In this document: in pieces, positions 21,356-30,268 of the stretch
Position numbering within the stretch: position 1 is the stretch's first letter
Layout: each line of letters opens with the position of its first letter
NCBI RefSeq assembly: GCF_002204795.1
Contig: NZ_NIXO01000030.1
Span: forward strand, 1 to 64,000
DNA: 64,000 nucleotides
Direction of reading: 5' to 3'
From: Pseudomonas sp. K2I15
GTDB taxonomy: Bacteria > Pseudomonadota > Gammaproteobacteria > Pseudomonadales > Pseudomonadaceae
Position numbers and translations under genes: made by a program
The notes under the pieces: model-generated
Databases searched by the model: none
Seen by the model: the letters and a program-made list of their open reading frames with translations, nothing else
Told to the model about the DNA's origin: nothing

Positions 21356-21469
21356 TTAGTTTGTGAGTGTGGCGAAAAAGTTAACTTCGGTCGCCAGCAA
21401 GCTTTCGGATGCACCTGCGTTTTGCGGAAAGCCAGTAGGGATAGTTATTTCGGAACGTTTATTGCCCAT
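21356..21469 (-). CDS. Putative RiPP precursor peptide (37 residues)
   Basis: A short gene too small for a standard ORF screen. ATG at 21469 is preceded by GAGGTGA with correct spacing; it encodes 37 residues and ends with TAA. The N-terminal half (MGNKRSEITIPTGFPQNAGA) is leader-like, and the C-terminal half is Ser/Thr/Phe-rich (ends NFFATLTN) with no Cys. It is 76 bp upstream of ycaO on the same strand, separated by a hairpin. Substrate status is inferred from size, signals and neighbours. If modified, Ser, Thr or backbone amides are the only YcaO targets. The Cys-rich plus-strand frame over the same DNA lacks a ribosome binding site. Confidence 0.68.
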   Translation of the reverse strand: MGNKRSEITIPTGFPQNAGASESLLATEVNFFATLTN

Positions 21470-21522
21470 ATCAATCACCTCAATTTCTATGCTGAATTAG
21501 AGACGCTCGATAGAGAGTGCCC

Positions 21523-21546
21523 CACTTGCGTGGATTTACACAAGTG
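21523..21546. promoter_or_regulatory. Palindrome upstream of the peptide gene
   Basis: CACTTG and CAAGTG arms 12 bp apart, with the near-symmetry extending to CACTTGcGTG / CACaAGTG, 54 bp upstream of the peptide start. It is a candidate operator for an outside regulator. No clear -35/-10 pair was found next to it. Confidence 0.4.
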
Positions 21547-21878
21547 ACCAATTAATAGCAGTGACCCTAACTTGATTCAATTGGTGTGAAGGCGCGTACG
21601 TCCTGTGTTTATGTAGGATGTGTCTCGCCGAAGCGTGGGATGATAGTTGACTATGTTTAATTTTTTTTGTGAACTGCTTTTGCATGTAATTGCTTCAATG
21701 GCTTATCGCGTTTATGTTTTTGTGGGGATAGACAGTCGAGGAATAACTCGGGAAATCTTTATCTAATTTTTTTTGACGTGATAACGCGTTCGTTCTCCCT
21801 GTTGATCAGGGGCGGCCATCGAGAATTTACCGTGGCGATTCACTTTCTCAGGCCCCTCGCGGCACGCTGGCGAGACTC
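21547..21878. other. A+T-rich non-coding stretch of the insert
   Basis: Contains several T-runs (21659-21668 and 21766-21774). A 37-codon plus-strand frame (21653-21766) has no ribosome binding site. This probably holds the promoter of the peptide operon; no regulator gene is present. Confidence 0.5.
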
Positions 21879-21903
21879 CGGCGAATTTTGTGCTGCATCG
21901 TGT
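21879..21903. repeat. Right copy of 25-bp direct repeat flanking the YcaO locus
   Basis: Identical in sequence and orientation to 18297-18321. Base composition changes sharply across this point, from the A+T-rich insert to the G+C-rich leader of gdhB. Confidence 0.85.
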
Positions 21904-22299
21904 GTCAGACCTTGTGGCATGACCTGACGGGCTACATCAGTCATTTTCGGTACTCGGCGCCCCGGGATTTCTCCGAAAACGCCCGGTTGCCCAAGTCGCA
22001 ACCTGCCAGCAGCGTGCCGATGACCGAATATGTCGCAGCGTCGCAAGCAGCCTGCTTCCTACACTCGTTAAGCTGCGCAACGGATGTGCCCCGCCGGGAG
22101 TCTGACCTGCCCGTCGTACCGTCACCTGGCAAGGTGCGCATCTTATGGAAGTTGAATGTGACCTCATTGTCTTGTCCAGCTTCACCCACCTGTCACTCTG
22201 AATTCGTTACTGTAGACCGCGAACAGAGCTGACGGTCTCCCCGCAAGGGGATAACACGCGACGCTTCCATCAATAACAAGCCCAAGCGGAGTACCACAG
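21904..22299. other. Upstream region of gdhB
   Basis: About 400 bp with no supported gene. A small CCCCGCAAGGGG hairpin lies near 22238-22250. The plus-strand frame 21888-22232 has no ribosome binding site and begins within the direct repeat, so it is not called. It presumably holds the gdhB promoter. Confidence 0.5.
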
Positions 22300-25200
22300 A
22301 TGGCGTTCTTCACCGCAGCCAGCAAAGCCGACTTCCAGCACCAACTGCAAGCGGCACTGGCGCAGCACATCAGTGAACAGGCACTGCCACAAGTGGCGCT
22401 GTTCGCTGAACAATTTTTCGGCATTATTTCCCTGGATGAACTGACCCAGCGTCGCTTGTCCGACCTGGCCGGTTGCACCCTGTCTGCCTGGCGCCTGCTT
22501 GAGCGCTTTGATCACACCCAACCGCAAGTGCGGGTCTACAACCCCGATTACGAACGTCATGGCTGGCAATCGACTCACACCGCGGTCGAAGTGCTGCACC
22601 ACGACCTGCCATTTCTGGTGGACTCGGTGCGTACCGAGCTGAACCGCCGTGGCTACAGCATCCACACCCTGCAAACCACCGTGCTCAGTGTGCGTCGTGG
22701 CAAGAAGGGCGAGTTGCTGGAAATCCTGCCCAAAGGCACCCAGGGCGAAGATGTCCTGCAAGAATCGCTGATGTACCTGGAAATCGACCGCTGCGCCAAC
22801 GCCGCCGAGCTGAATGTCCTGAGTAAGGAACTTGAGCAGGTGCTGGGCGAAGTGCGCGTCGCTGTCGCCGATTTCGAACCGATGAAAGCCAAGGTCCAGG
22901 AACTGCTGGCCGGTATCGACACCAGCTCGTACGTGATCGACGGCGAAGAGAAAGCAGAGATCAAGAGCTTCCTGGAATGGCTGGTGGGCAACCACTTCAC
23001 CTTCCTCGGCTATGAAGAGTTTGTGGTACGTGACGAGGCGGACGGCGGTCATATCGAATATGACGCCAACTCGTTCCTCGGTCTGACCAAACTCCTGCGC
23101 CCAGGCCTGACGGCCGACGACCTGCGCATCGAAGACTACGCAGTGAACTACCTGCGTGAGCCAGCTGTGCTGTCGTTTGCCAAGGCTGCGCACCCAAGCC
23201 GCGTGCACCGCCCGGCCTACCCGGACTACGTGTCGATCCGCCAGATCGATGCCGACGGCAAGGTCATCAAGGAATGCCGCTTCATGGGCCTCTACACCTC
23301 TTCGGTGTACGGCGAAAGCGTGCGGGTGATCCCGTATATCCGTCGCAAGGTGGCGGAAATCGAACACCGTTCGGGCTTCCAGGCCAAGGCGCATTTGGGC
23401 AAGGAACTGGCCCAGGTGGTCGAGGTACTGCCCCGTGATGATCTGTTCCAGACCCCGGTGGACGAGCTGTTCAGCACCGTGATGTCGATTGTGCAGATCC
23501 AGGAGCGCAACAAGATCCGCGTGTTCCTGCGCAAAGACCCGTACGGTCGCTTCTGCTACTGCCTGGCCTATGTGCCGCGCGACATCTACTCCACCGAAGT
23601 GCGCCAGAAGATCCAGCAAGTGCTGATGGATCGCCTGAAAGCCTCGGACTGCGAATTCTGGACCTTCTTCTCCGAATCCGTATTGGCTCGCGTCCAGTTG
23701 ATCCTGCGGGTAGACCCGAAGAACCGCCTGGACATCGACCCGCTGCAACTGGAAAAAGAAGTGGTGCAGGCCTGCCGCAGCTGGCAGGACGACTACTCCA
23801 GCCTGGTCGTGGAAAGCTTCGGCGAAGCCCATGGCACCAACGTGCTGGCGGATTTCCCGAAAGGCTTCCCGGCTGGCTATCGCGAGCGTTTCGCCGCGCA
23901 TTCGGCCGTGGTCGACATGCAGCACTTGCTCAGCCTCACCGAAGCCAACCCGCTGGTGATGAGCTTCTATCAGCCGCTGGGCCAGGTCTCCGGCCAGCGC
24001 GAGCTGCACTGCAAGCTGTATCACGCCGACACCCCGCTGGCGCTGTCCGACGTGCTGCCTATCCTGGAAAACCTCGGCCTGCGTGTACTGGGTGAATTCC
24101 CGTACCGCCTGCGTCATGCCAATGGCCGCGAGTTCTGGATTCACGATTTCGCGTTCACCGCCGCCGAAGGCCTGAACCTCGACATCCAGCAGCTCAACGA
24201 CACCCTGCAGGACGCGTTCGTGCACATCGTCAATGGCGATGCCGAGAACGATGCGTTCAACCGCCTGGTACTGACCGCCGGCCTGCCATGGCGCGACGTG
24301 GCGCTGCTGCGTGCCTACGCCCGTTACCTGAAGCAGATTCGCCTGGGCTTCGACCTGGGTTACATCGCCAGCACCCTGAACAACCACACCGACATCGCCC
24401 GCGAGTTGACCCGGTTGTTCAAGACTCGTTTCTACCTGGCGCGCAAGCTGACTGCCGAAGACCTCGAAGACAAGCAGCAGCGTCTGGAGCAAGCGATCCT
24501 CACGGCCCTGGACGACGTTCAGGTGCTCAACGAAGACCGCATCCTGCGTCGCTACCTGGACCTGATCAAGGCCACCCTGCGGACCAACTTCTACCAGGCG
24601 GATGCCAACGGCCAGAACAAGTCGTACTTCAGCTTCAAGTTCAACCCGCACGCAATTCCTGAATTGCCAAAGCCGGTGCCGAAGTTTGAAATCTTCGTGT
24701 ATTCGCCACGGGTTGAAGGCGTGCACCTGCGCTTTGGTAACGTCGCTCGCGGCGGCCTGCGCTGGTCCGACCGTGAAGAAGACTTCCGTACCGAAGTGTT
24801 GGGCCTGGTAAAAGCCCAGCAGGTGAAGAACTCGGTGATCGTGCCGGTGGGCGCCAAGGGTGGTTTCCTGCCGCGTCGCCTGCCATTGGGCGGCGGTCGG
24901 GACGAGATCGCGGCCGAGGGCATCGCCTGCTACCGCATCTTCATTTCGGGCCTGTTGGACATCACCGACAACCTGAAAGACGGCGCCCTGGTGCCACCGT
25001 TGAACGTGGTGCGCCATGACAACGATGACCCGTACCTGGTAGTGGCCGCGGATAAGGGCACTGCGACCTTCTCCGACATCGCCAACGGCATCGCCATCGA
25101 CTACGGCTTCTGGCTGGGTGATGCGTTCGCGTCCGGTGGTTCTGCCGGTTACGACCACAAGAAAATGGGCATCACCGCCAAGGGCGCGTGGGTGGGCGTG

Positions 25201-27159
25201 CAGCGTCACTTCCGTGAGCGCGGCATCAACGTCCAGCAAGACAGCATCACTGTAGTGGGCGTGGGCGACATGGCCGGCGACGTGTTCGGCAACGGCCTGT
25301 TGATGTCCGACAAGCTGCAACTGGTCGCGGCCTTCAACCACCTGCACATCTTCATCGATCCAAACCCGACCCCGGCCAACAGCTTCGTTGAACGTCAGCG
25401 CCTGTTCGACTTGCCGCGTTCGGCCTGGACCGACTACGACACCAGCATCATGTCGGAAGGCGGCGGTATCTTCTCGCGCAGCGCGAAAAGCATTGCCATC
25501 TCGCCACAGATGAAAGAACGCTTCGACATCCAGGCCGACAAGCTGACCCCGACCGAACTGCTGAATGCCTTGCTCAAGGCGCCGGTAGACCTGTTGTGGA
25601 ACGGTGGTATCGGTACGTACGTCAAGGCCAGCACCGAGAGCCACGCCGATGTAGGCGACAAGGCCAACGACGCGCTGCGCGTCAACGGCAACGAGTTGCG
25701 CTGCAAGGTGGTGGGCGAGGGCGGTAACCTCGGCATGACCCAATTGGGTCGTGTGGAATTCGGCCTTAATGGCGGCGGTTCCAACACCGACTTTATCGAC
25801 AACGCCGGTGGTGTGGATTGCTCCGACCACGAAGTGAACATCAAGATCCTGCTCAACGAAGTGGTGCAGGCCGGTGACATGACCGACAAGCAACGCAACC
25901 AGTTGCTGGCGAGCATGACCGACGAAGTCGGCCACCTGGTGCTGGGCAACAACTACAAGCAAACCCAGGCCTTGTCCCTGGCCGCCCGCAAGGCTTTCGA
26001 GCGAGCAGCCGAGTACAAGCGCCTTATGAGCGACCTGGAAAGCCGTGGCAAGTTGGACCGCGCCATCGAGTACCTGCCTTCGGAAGATCAGCTCACTGAG
26101 CGTGCTGCCACCGGCAAGGGCCTGACCCGTCCGGAGCTGTCGGTACTGATCTCCTACAGCAAGATCGACCTCAAGGAAGCGCTGCTCAAATCCCTGGTAC
26201 CGGATGACGACTACCTGACCCGTGACATGGAGACCGCTTTCCCGCCGAGCCTGGTGGCGAAGTTCTCCGAAGCCATGCGTCGCCATCGTCTGAAGCGCGA
26301 GATCGTCAGCACCCAGATCGCCAACGACCTGGTCAACCACATGGGCATCACCTTCGTTCAGCGGCTCAAAGAGTCCACCGGCATGAGCCCGGCGAACGTG
26401 GCCGGTGCTTATGTGATCGTGCGTGACATCTTCCACCTCCCGCACTGGTTCCGTCAGATTGAAGCCCTGGACCACCAGGTTTCGGCTGACGTGCAACTGG
26501 CGTTGATGGACGAACTGATGCGCCTGGGCCGCCGTGCTACACGCTGGTTCCTGCGTAGCCGTCGCAACGAGCAGGATGCTGCCCGTGACGTCGCGCACTT
26601 CGGTCCGCACCTGGCAGCGTTGGGCCTCAAGCTCGACGAACTGCTGGAAGGCCCGACCCGCGAAGGCTGGCAGAACCGTTACCAGGCGTATGTCGAAGCC
26701 GGTGTGCCGGAGCTGTTGGCGCGCATGGTCGCAGGCACTACCCACCTGTACACCTTGCTGCCGATCATCGAAGCGGCCGACGTGACTGGTCAGAGCGCTG
26801 CTGATGTGGCCAAGGCTTACTTCGCCGTCGGTAGCGCCCTGGACTTGCCATGGTACCTGCAGCAAATCAGCGATCTGCCGGTGGGCAACAACTGGCAGGC
26901 CCAGGCCCGTGAAGCCTTCCGCGATGACGTGGACTGGCAGCAACGGGCGATCACCATCAAGGTTCTGCAAATGGCCGATGCGCCAGAAGACATGGAAGCC
27001 CGCGTGGCCCTGTGGCTTGAGCAGAACGCGAGCATGGTGGAGCGCTGGCGCGCGATGATGGTGGAGATTCGTGCTGCGGTCGGCACGGACTACGCCATGT
27101 ACGCGGTGGCCAACCGCGAGTTGCTGGACCTGGCGTTGAGCGGTCAGTCGGTGCTGTAA
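22300..27159 (+). CDS. gdhB: NAD-specific glutamate dehydrogenase (large type)
   Basis: A 1619-residue catabolic glutamate dehydrogenase of the 180-kDa class (L-glutamate + NAD + water to 2-oxoglutarate + ammonia + NADH), cytoplasmic. The long N-terminal regulatory part (about 1-700) precedes the catalytic domain: GGLRWSDREEDFRTEVLGL and VKNSVIVPVGAKGGF near residues 820-865, and the nucleotide-binding fold after about 970 (VVGVGDMAGDVFGNG). The length matches the family. The ATG follows AAGCGGAG. A strong terminator follows, so it is a single-gene unit. Confidence 0.96.
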   Translation: MAFFTAASKADFQHQLQAALAQHISEQALPQVALFAEQFFGIISLDELTQRRLSDLAGCTLSAWRLLERFDHTQPQVRVYNPDYERHGWQSTHTAVEVLHHDLPFLVDSVRTELNRRGYSIHTLQTTVLSVRRGKKGELLEILPKGTQGEDVLQESLMYLEIDRCANAAELNVLSKELEQVLGEVRVAVADFEPMKAKVQELLAGIDTSSYVIDGEEKAEIKSFLEWLVGNHFTFLGYEEFVVRDEADGGHIEYDANSFLGLTKLLRPGLTADDLRIEDYAVNYLREPAVLSFAKAAHPSRVHRPAYPDYVSIRQIDADGKVIKECRFMGLYTSSVYGESVRVIPYIRRKVAEIEHRSGFQAKAHLGKELAQVVEVLPRDDLFQTPVDELFSTVMSIVQIQERNKIRVFLRKDPYGRFCYCLAYVPRDIYSTEVRQKIQQVLMDRLKASDCEFWTFFSESVLARVQLILRVDPKNRLDIDPLQLEKEVVQACRSWQDDYSSLVVESFGEAHGTNVLADFPKGFPAGYRERFAAHSAVVDMQHLLSLTEANPLVMSFYQPLGQVSGQRELHCKLYHADTPLALSDVLPILENLGLRVLGEFPYRLRHANGREFWIHDFAFTAAEGLNLDIQQLNDTLQDAFVHIVNGDAENDAFNRLVLTAGLPWRDVALLRAYARYLKQIRLGFDLGYIASTLNNHTDIARELTRLFKTRFYLARKLTAEDLEDKQQRLEQAILTALDDVQVLNEDRILRRYLDLIKATLRTNFYQADANGQNKSYFSFKFNPHAIPELPKPVPKFEIFVYSPRVEGVHLRFGNVARGGLRWSDREEDFRTEVLGLVKAQQVKNSVIVPVGAKGGFLPRRLPLGGGRDEIAAEGIACYRIFISGLLDITDNLKDGALVPPLNVVRHDNDDPYLVVAADKGTATFSDIANGIAIDYGFWLGDAFASGGSAGYDHKKMGITAKGAWVGVQRHFRERGINVQQDSITVVGVGDMAGDVFGNGLLMSDKLQLVAAFNHLHIFIDPNPTPANSFVERQRLFDLPRSAWTDYDTSIMSEGGGIFSRSAKSIAISPQMKERFDIQADKLTPTELLNALLKAPVDLLWNGGIGTYVKASTESHADVGDKANDALRVNGNELRCKVVGEGGNLGMTQLGRVEFGLNGGGSNTDFIDNAGGVDCSDHEVNIKILLNEVVQAGDMTDKQRNQLLASMTDEVGHLVLGNNYKQTQALSLAARKAFERAAEYKRLMSDLESRGKLDRAIEYLPSEDQLTERAATGKGLTRPELSVLISYSKIDLKEALLKSLVPDDDYLTRDMETAFPPSLVAKFSEAMRRHRLKREIVSTQIANDLVNHMGITFVQRLKESTGMSPANVAGAYVIVRDIFHLPHWFRQIEALDHQVSADVQLALMDELMRLGRRATRWFLRSRRNEQDAARDVAHFGPHLAALGLKLDELLEGPTREGWQNRYQAYVEAGVPELLARMVAGTTHLYTLLPIIEAADVTGQSAADVAKAYFAVGSALDLPWYLQQISDLPVGNNWQAQAREAFRDDVDWQQRAITIKVLQMADAPEDMEARVALWLEQNASMVERWRAMMVEIRAAVGTDYAMYAVANRELLDLALSGQSVL

Positions 27160-27185
27160 CCGGCTTGATTGAGCGTTAAAACAAA

Positions 27186-27217
27186 AAGCCCGGTATCGAA
27201 AGATGCCGGGCTTTTTT
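27186..27217 (+). terminator. Rho-independent terminator of gdhB
   Basis: AAGCCCGGTATC and GATGCCGGGCTT form a long GC-rich stem with a GAAA loop, followed by T6. It lies 26 bp after the gdhB stop. Confidence 0.92.
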
Positions 27218-27247
27218 GTACTTGATCATCAGGGGGTTAGCTCAACC

Positions 27248-27341
27248 TGTGGCGAGGGAGCTTGCTCCCGTTGGACTGCGCAGCAGTCCCATTTTTTGGG
27301 CCGCTACGCGCCCCAGCGGGAGCAAGCTCCCTCGCCACAGG
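27248..27341. repeat. Inverted repeat pair, second REP family
   Basis: TGTGGCGAGGGAGCTTGCTC and its reverse complement flank a middle section rich in GCAGC. It is the same element as 17744-17876. Confidence 0.85.
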
Positions 27342-27354
27342 TAAAGCGGTGTGA

Positions 27355-28041
27355 TCAATTGCTGCGTAGCAACTTGGCTTCCAGATGGTCCAGATGTTGG
27401 GTCATCAAGCTGACGGCTGTACCTGCATCGCCTTGCTCCACCGCATCCACAATCGCCATGTGTTCCTGCCACGCGCAATACGTGCAGGCCTTCGCTTCAA
27501 ACTGCGCTATCACCAACGACGTCAACGGCACCAGGCTGTTGAGAAACTGCGCCAACGGGGCGTTGCCTGCGATTGCCGCCAGTTGCAGGTGAAACTCCCC
27601 GGAAAGCCGAATCGCCGGCCCGCGCTGGTCACGCTCGATGCATTCCCGCTCCCGCGCAATCAACTCACGCAACTGCCGCACCTGCGCAGGTTTCGCATGG
27701 GCACACGCCAACTGCACCACGGTGATTTCCGTCAGGCGCCGGGCCTCAAGAATCTGCTGGGTTTGTTGTGCATCCGGCGCCGCCACCTGCGCCCGATGAT
27801 TGGGCCGCAGGATGATCACTTGCTGATGCGACAACCGCGCCAGCACCCGGCGAATCACGCTGCGGCTGACACCAAAACTTTGGCCGAGGCTCTCCTCGGT
27901 AAAACGGCTGGCGGGGGCAATGCGTTGTTCGAGGATGGCGTCGAACAGGGCAGGGTAGATGTCGTCTACCGAGAGTTTCGGCTTGCCCACCAGACGCAAC
28001 GGCGTCAATGGGAAAGGGGTGTGCAGGGCGCGAGCGGTCAT
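27355..28041 (-). CDS. GntR-family regulator, FCD subfamily
   Basis: A 228-residue repressor-type protein with a winged helix-turn-helix (about 25-85; LGQSFGVSRSVIRRVLARLS) and a C-terminal all-helical FCD ligand domain (about 95-220). The ATG at 28041 follows TGGAGAA. It is 17 bp after the next FCD regulator gene on the same strand, so both are probably co-transcribed. Ligand unknown; an organic acid is typical for FCD proteins. Confidence 0.88.
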   Translation of the reverse strand: MTARALHTPFPLTPLRLVGKPKLSVDDIYPALFDAILEQRIAPASRFTEESLGQSFGVSRSVIRRVLARLSHQQVIILRPNHRAQVAAPDAQQTQQILEARRLTEITVVQLACAHAKPAQVRQLRELIARERECIERDQRGPAIRLSGEFHLQLAAIAGNAPLAQFLNSLVPLTSLVIAQFEAKACTYCAWQEHMAIVDAVEQGDAGTAVSLMTQHLDHLEAKLLRSN

Positions 28042-28058
28042 GGCCGTTCTCCAGAAAG

Positions 28059-28763
28059 TCAGCTGCCCAGATGGTCATCCGGGATGTTCAAGCGAATGCC
28101 CATGCGCAAGCCTTCCTGCAGGATGTGCCGGCGCATTTCGGCGCTGGCCAGGGCGCTGTTTTTGTTGCGGATGGCACGCACCACGGCGTCGTTTTCCTGC
28201 AAGCGTTCCGCCAGGTGTTCGGGGGAATTGCGCAGTACCTGGGCGCTTTGCTTGAGGGCGTTGCTGGTTTGTTGCACCACGTTCTGGAAGATCGGGTTGG
28301 AAGTCAGGGCGAACAGCTCTTCGTGGAACGCGATGTAGGCATTCATCCCGGCTTCGCTGTCGCCTGCGTCCAGGGCTTCGCGCATGTCCATCAGGGTCAG
28401 GCGCAGTTGCCCGACTTCCTTGCTGCTGATGGATTGCGCTACCAGGCCGACGATAAACGGCTCCAGGGTGTAGCGCAGTTGCAGGATGTCTTCGAGGCTG
28501 GCTTCGGCCACGCCGCTGTCCTGGGCCTGGGGCTCGCTGAGGGTGGCTTCCAGCACCACCACGCCCTTGCCGGGCATGGAGCGCACCAGGCCGAGGGTTT
28601 CGAGCACGATCACGGCTTCGCGCAGGCTCGGGCGGCTGATGCCCATTTGCTCGGCCAGTTCACGCTGGCCGGGCAGCATCTCGCCGCGCCGCCACTGGCC
28701 CCTCGCCAGGGCGGCGCGCAGTTTTTCTACCACGGAATTGACGACAGTTGACGAGGTGATCAC
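28059..28763 (-). CDS. FadR-type GntR regulator, FCD subfamily
   Basis: A 234-residue protein: winged helix-turn-helix (about 5-70; RELAEQMGISRPSLREAVIVLETLG) and FCD domain (about 85-225). It lies just downstream of the dicarboxylate carrier gene with only a REP pair between. The two GGTC-T-GACC palindromes upstream of that carrier match the operator type used by FCD regulators, so it is the likely local regulator (inference). Confidence 0.88.
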   Translation of the reverse strand: MITSSTVVNSVVEKLRAALARGQWRRGEMLPGQRELAEQMGISRPSLREAVIVLETLGLVRSMPGKGVVVLEATLSEPQAQDSGVAEASLEDILQLRYTLEPFIVGLVAQSISSKEVGQLRLTLMDMREALDAGDSEAGMNAYIAFHEELFALTSNPIFQNVVQQTSNALKQSAQVLRNSPEHLAERLQENDAVVRAIRNKNSALASAEMRRHILQEGLRMGIRLNIPDDHLGS

Positions 28764-28796
28764 GTGTGGCTCCCTTTAAATTGAGCGGTCTGCTTT

Positions 28797-28890
28797 GTGT
28801 GGCGAGGGAGCTTGCTCCCGCTGGACTGCGCAGCAGGCCCATTTTTTGGGGCCGCTTCGCATCCCGGCGGGAGCAAGCTCCCTCGCCACA
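28797..28890. repeat. Inverted repeat pair, second REP family
   Basis: TGTGGCGAGGGAGCTTGCTC and its reverse complement; nearly identical to 27248-27341. It sits between the carrier gene and the FadR-type gene. Confidence 0.85.
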
Positions 28891-28908
28891 GGGGATGAGT
28901 TCGTCTCA

Positions 28909-30219
28909 TTAGAACTCTTGATGGGCGGGCACTACCGGCTTTTTAGCCTGGAATGCATACCCTTGTTGCCCGTCCAGCACCTTGTTGGCGCGCTGGATAT
29001 CGATGTCTTTCTCCCAACGGGCGATGGCCACGGTGGCGACGCAGTTGCCGATCAGGTTGGTCAGCGCCCGGCCAATGCCCATGAACCAGTCCACCGCCAA
29101 CACCAGCACCAGGCCCACCACTGGAATGGCCGGGATGGCCGTGAGCGTCGCCGCCAGAATCACCAGCGCCGAGCCCGGAATCCCGTGGGCGCCCTTGGAG
29201 GTGATCAGCGACACCAGCAGGATGGTCAGCAGGTCGGTCATCGACAGCGGCGTGCCGGTGGCGTTGGCGATAAACACGATGGCCAGGGTCAGGTAGATGG
29301 AAAAACCGTCGAGGTTGAACGAATACCCGGTCGGAATCACCAGGCCCACGGTCGAGCTGCCGATGCCGAGGTGCTCCAGTTTACGCATGATCTGCGGCAA
29401 CACCGCATCGGAGGACGCGGTGCCCATCACGATCAACAGTTCTTCGCGCAGGTACTTGAGCAGCGGCAGCATCCGCAGGCCTGACAGGCGCATCACCAGG
29501 CCAAGAATCACCGCGACGAACAGGAAGCAGGTGAGGTAGAACAGGCCCACCAGGCTGCCCAGGTGTTGCAGGGAATCCAGGCCGTAGGTGCTGGTGGTGA
29601 AGGCGATGGCGCCGAACACGCCGATGGGTGCCAGGCGTACGATCATGCCCATGATGCGGAAGATCACGTGGCTCAGCTCGTTGATCAACCGCGAAATGCC
29701 GGAGGCGGCTTCGCCCACCAGGTTCAAGGCGCTGCCGAACAAGACGGAGAACAACAGCACTTGCAGCACGTTGTTGTCGGCGAAGGCACCGATCACCGAG
29801 TTGGGGATCAGGTCCATCAGGAACTGGCTGGTGCCCTTGATGTGTTGGCCACGGTCTGCCAGTTCATTCAGGCCGGCGGACGACAGTTGTTCCAGGTGGA
29901 TATTGGCGCCGGTACCGATCCCGGTGCTGAAGGCCATGATCAGGCCAATCACCAGGGCCACGGTGGTCAGTGCTTCAAAGTAGATCACCGACTTGAGGCC
30001 GATGCGCCCGACTTTCTTCAAGTCGCCGGCGCCGGAAATGCCGCTGACCACTACGCAGAACACGATCAGACCAATCAGCATTTTGATCAGCTTGATAAAG
30101 CCGTCGCCCAGAGGCTTAAGTTGCGAGGAGAATTCGGGAAGGGCGAGGCCGCAGATTATGCCAATCACCAGGCCAATCACGACTTGCAGGAAAATCGAAC
30201 GCGAGCACCATCTGAGCAT
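28909..30219 (-). CDS. Dicarboxylate:cation symporter (DctA-like)
   Basis: A 436-residue carrier of the DAACS family for C4-dicarboxylates or a close relative, in the inner membrane. Family motifs are present: PLGDGFIKLIKMLIGLIVFCVVVSGI early, SSDAVLPQIMRKLEHLG and PTGYSFNLDGFSIYLTLA near residues 270-310. It has LIGLIVF where the DctA proteins I recall have APIIF, so it may be a paralogue with another substrate. No ribosome binding site is seen before ATG 30219. Two palindromic operators lie upstream. Confidence 0.85.
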   Translation of the reverse strand: MLRWCSRSIFLQVVIGLVIGIICGLALPEFSSQLKPLGDGFIKLIKMLIGLIVFCVVVSGISGAGDLKKVGRIGLKSVIYFEALTTVALVIGLIMAFSTGIGTGANIHLEQLSSAGLNELADRGQHIKGTSQFLMDLIPNSVIGAFADNNVLQVLLFSVLFGSALNLVGEAASGISRLINELSHVIFRIMGMIVRLAPIGVFGAIAFTTSTYGLDSLQHLGSLVGLFYLTCFLFVAVILGLVMRLSGLRMLPLLKYLREELLIVMGTASSDAVLPQIMRKLEHLGIGSSTVGLVIPTGYSFNLDGFSIYLTLAIVFIANATGTPLSMTDLLTILLVSLITSKGAHGIPGSALVILAATLTAIPAIPVVGLVLVLAVDWFMGIGRALTNLIGNCVATVAIARWEKDIDIQRANKVLDGQQGYAFQAKKPVVPAHQEF

Positions 30220-30268
30220 GGGAGGGATCTCTATTCGGTGCCCTGGTGGGTCCAGGGCTTAATTGTTG

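Noticed and set aside
21335..21547. Cys-rich 70-codon plus-strand frame near ycaO, first considered as a precursor peptide
   Set aside because: No ribosome binding site; it is antisense to the 37-codon frame that has one and reads the same way as ycaO.
21653..21766. 37-codon plus-strand frame in the A+T-rich gap
   Set aside because: No ribosome binding site, opposite strand to the operon, composition follows the local A+T-rich DNA.
21888..22232. 114-codon frame upstream of gdhB
   Set aside because: Begins inside the direct repeat, lacks a ribosome binding site and has no recognisable protein features.
22270..26970. 1566-codon open frame on the minus strand opposite gdhB
   Set aside because: Complete gdhB is on the plus strand with family motifs throughout. 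Strong third-position G/C bias leaves the antisense frame open; its translation is compositionally odd (Val, Gln, His and Gly) with no domain.
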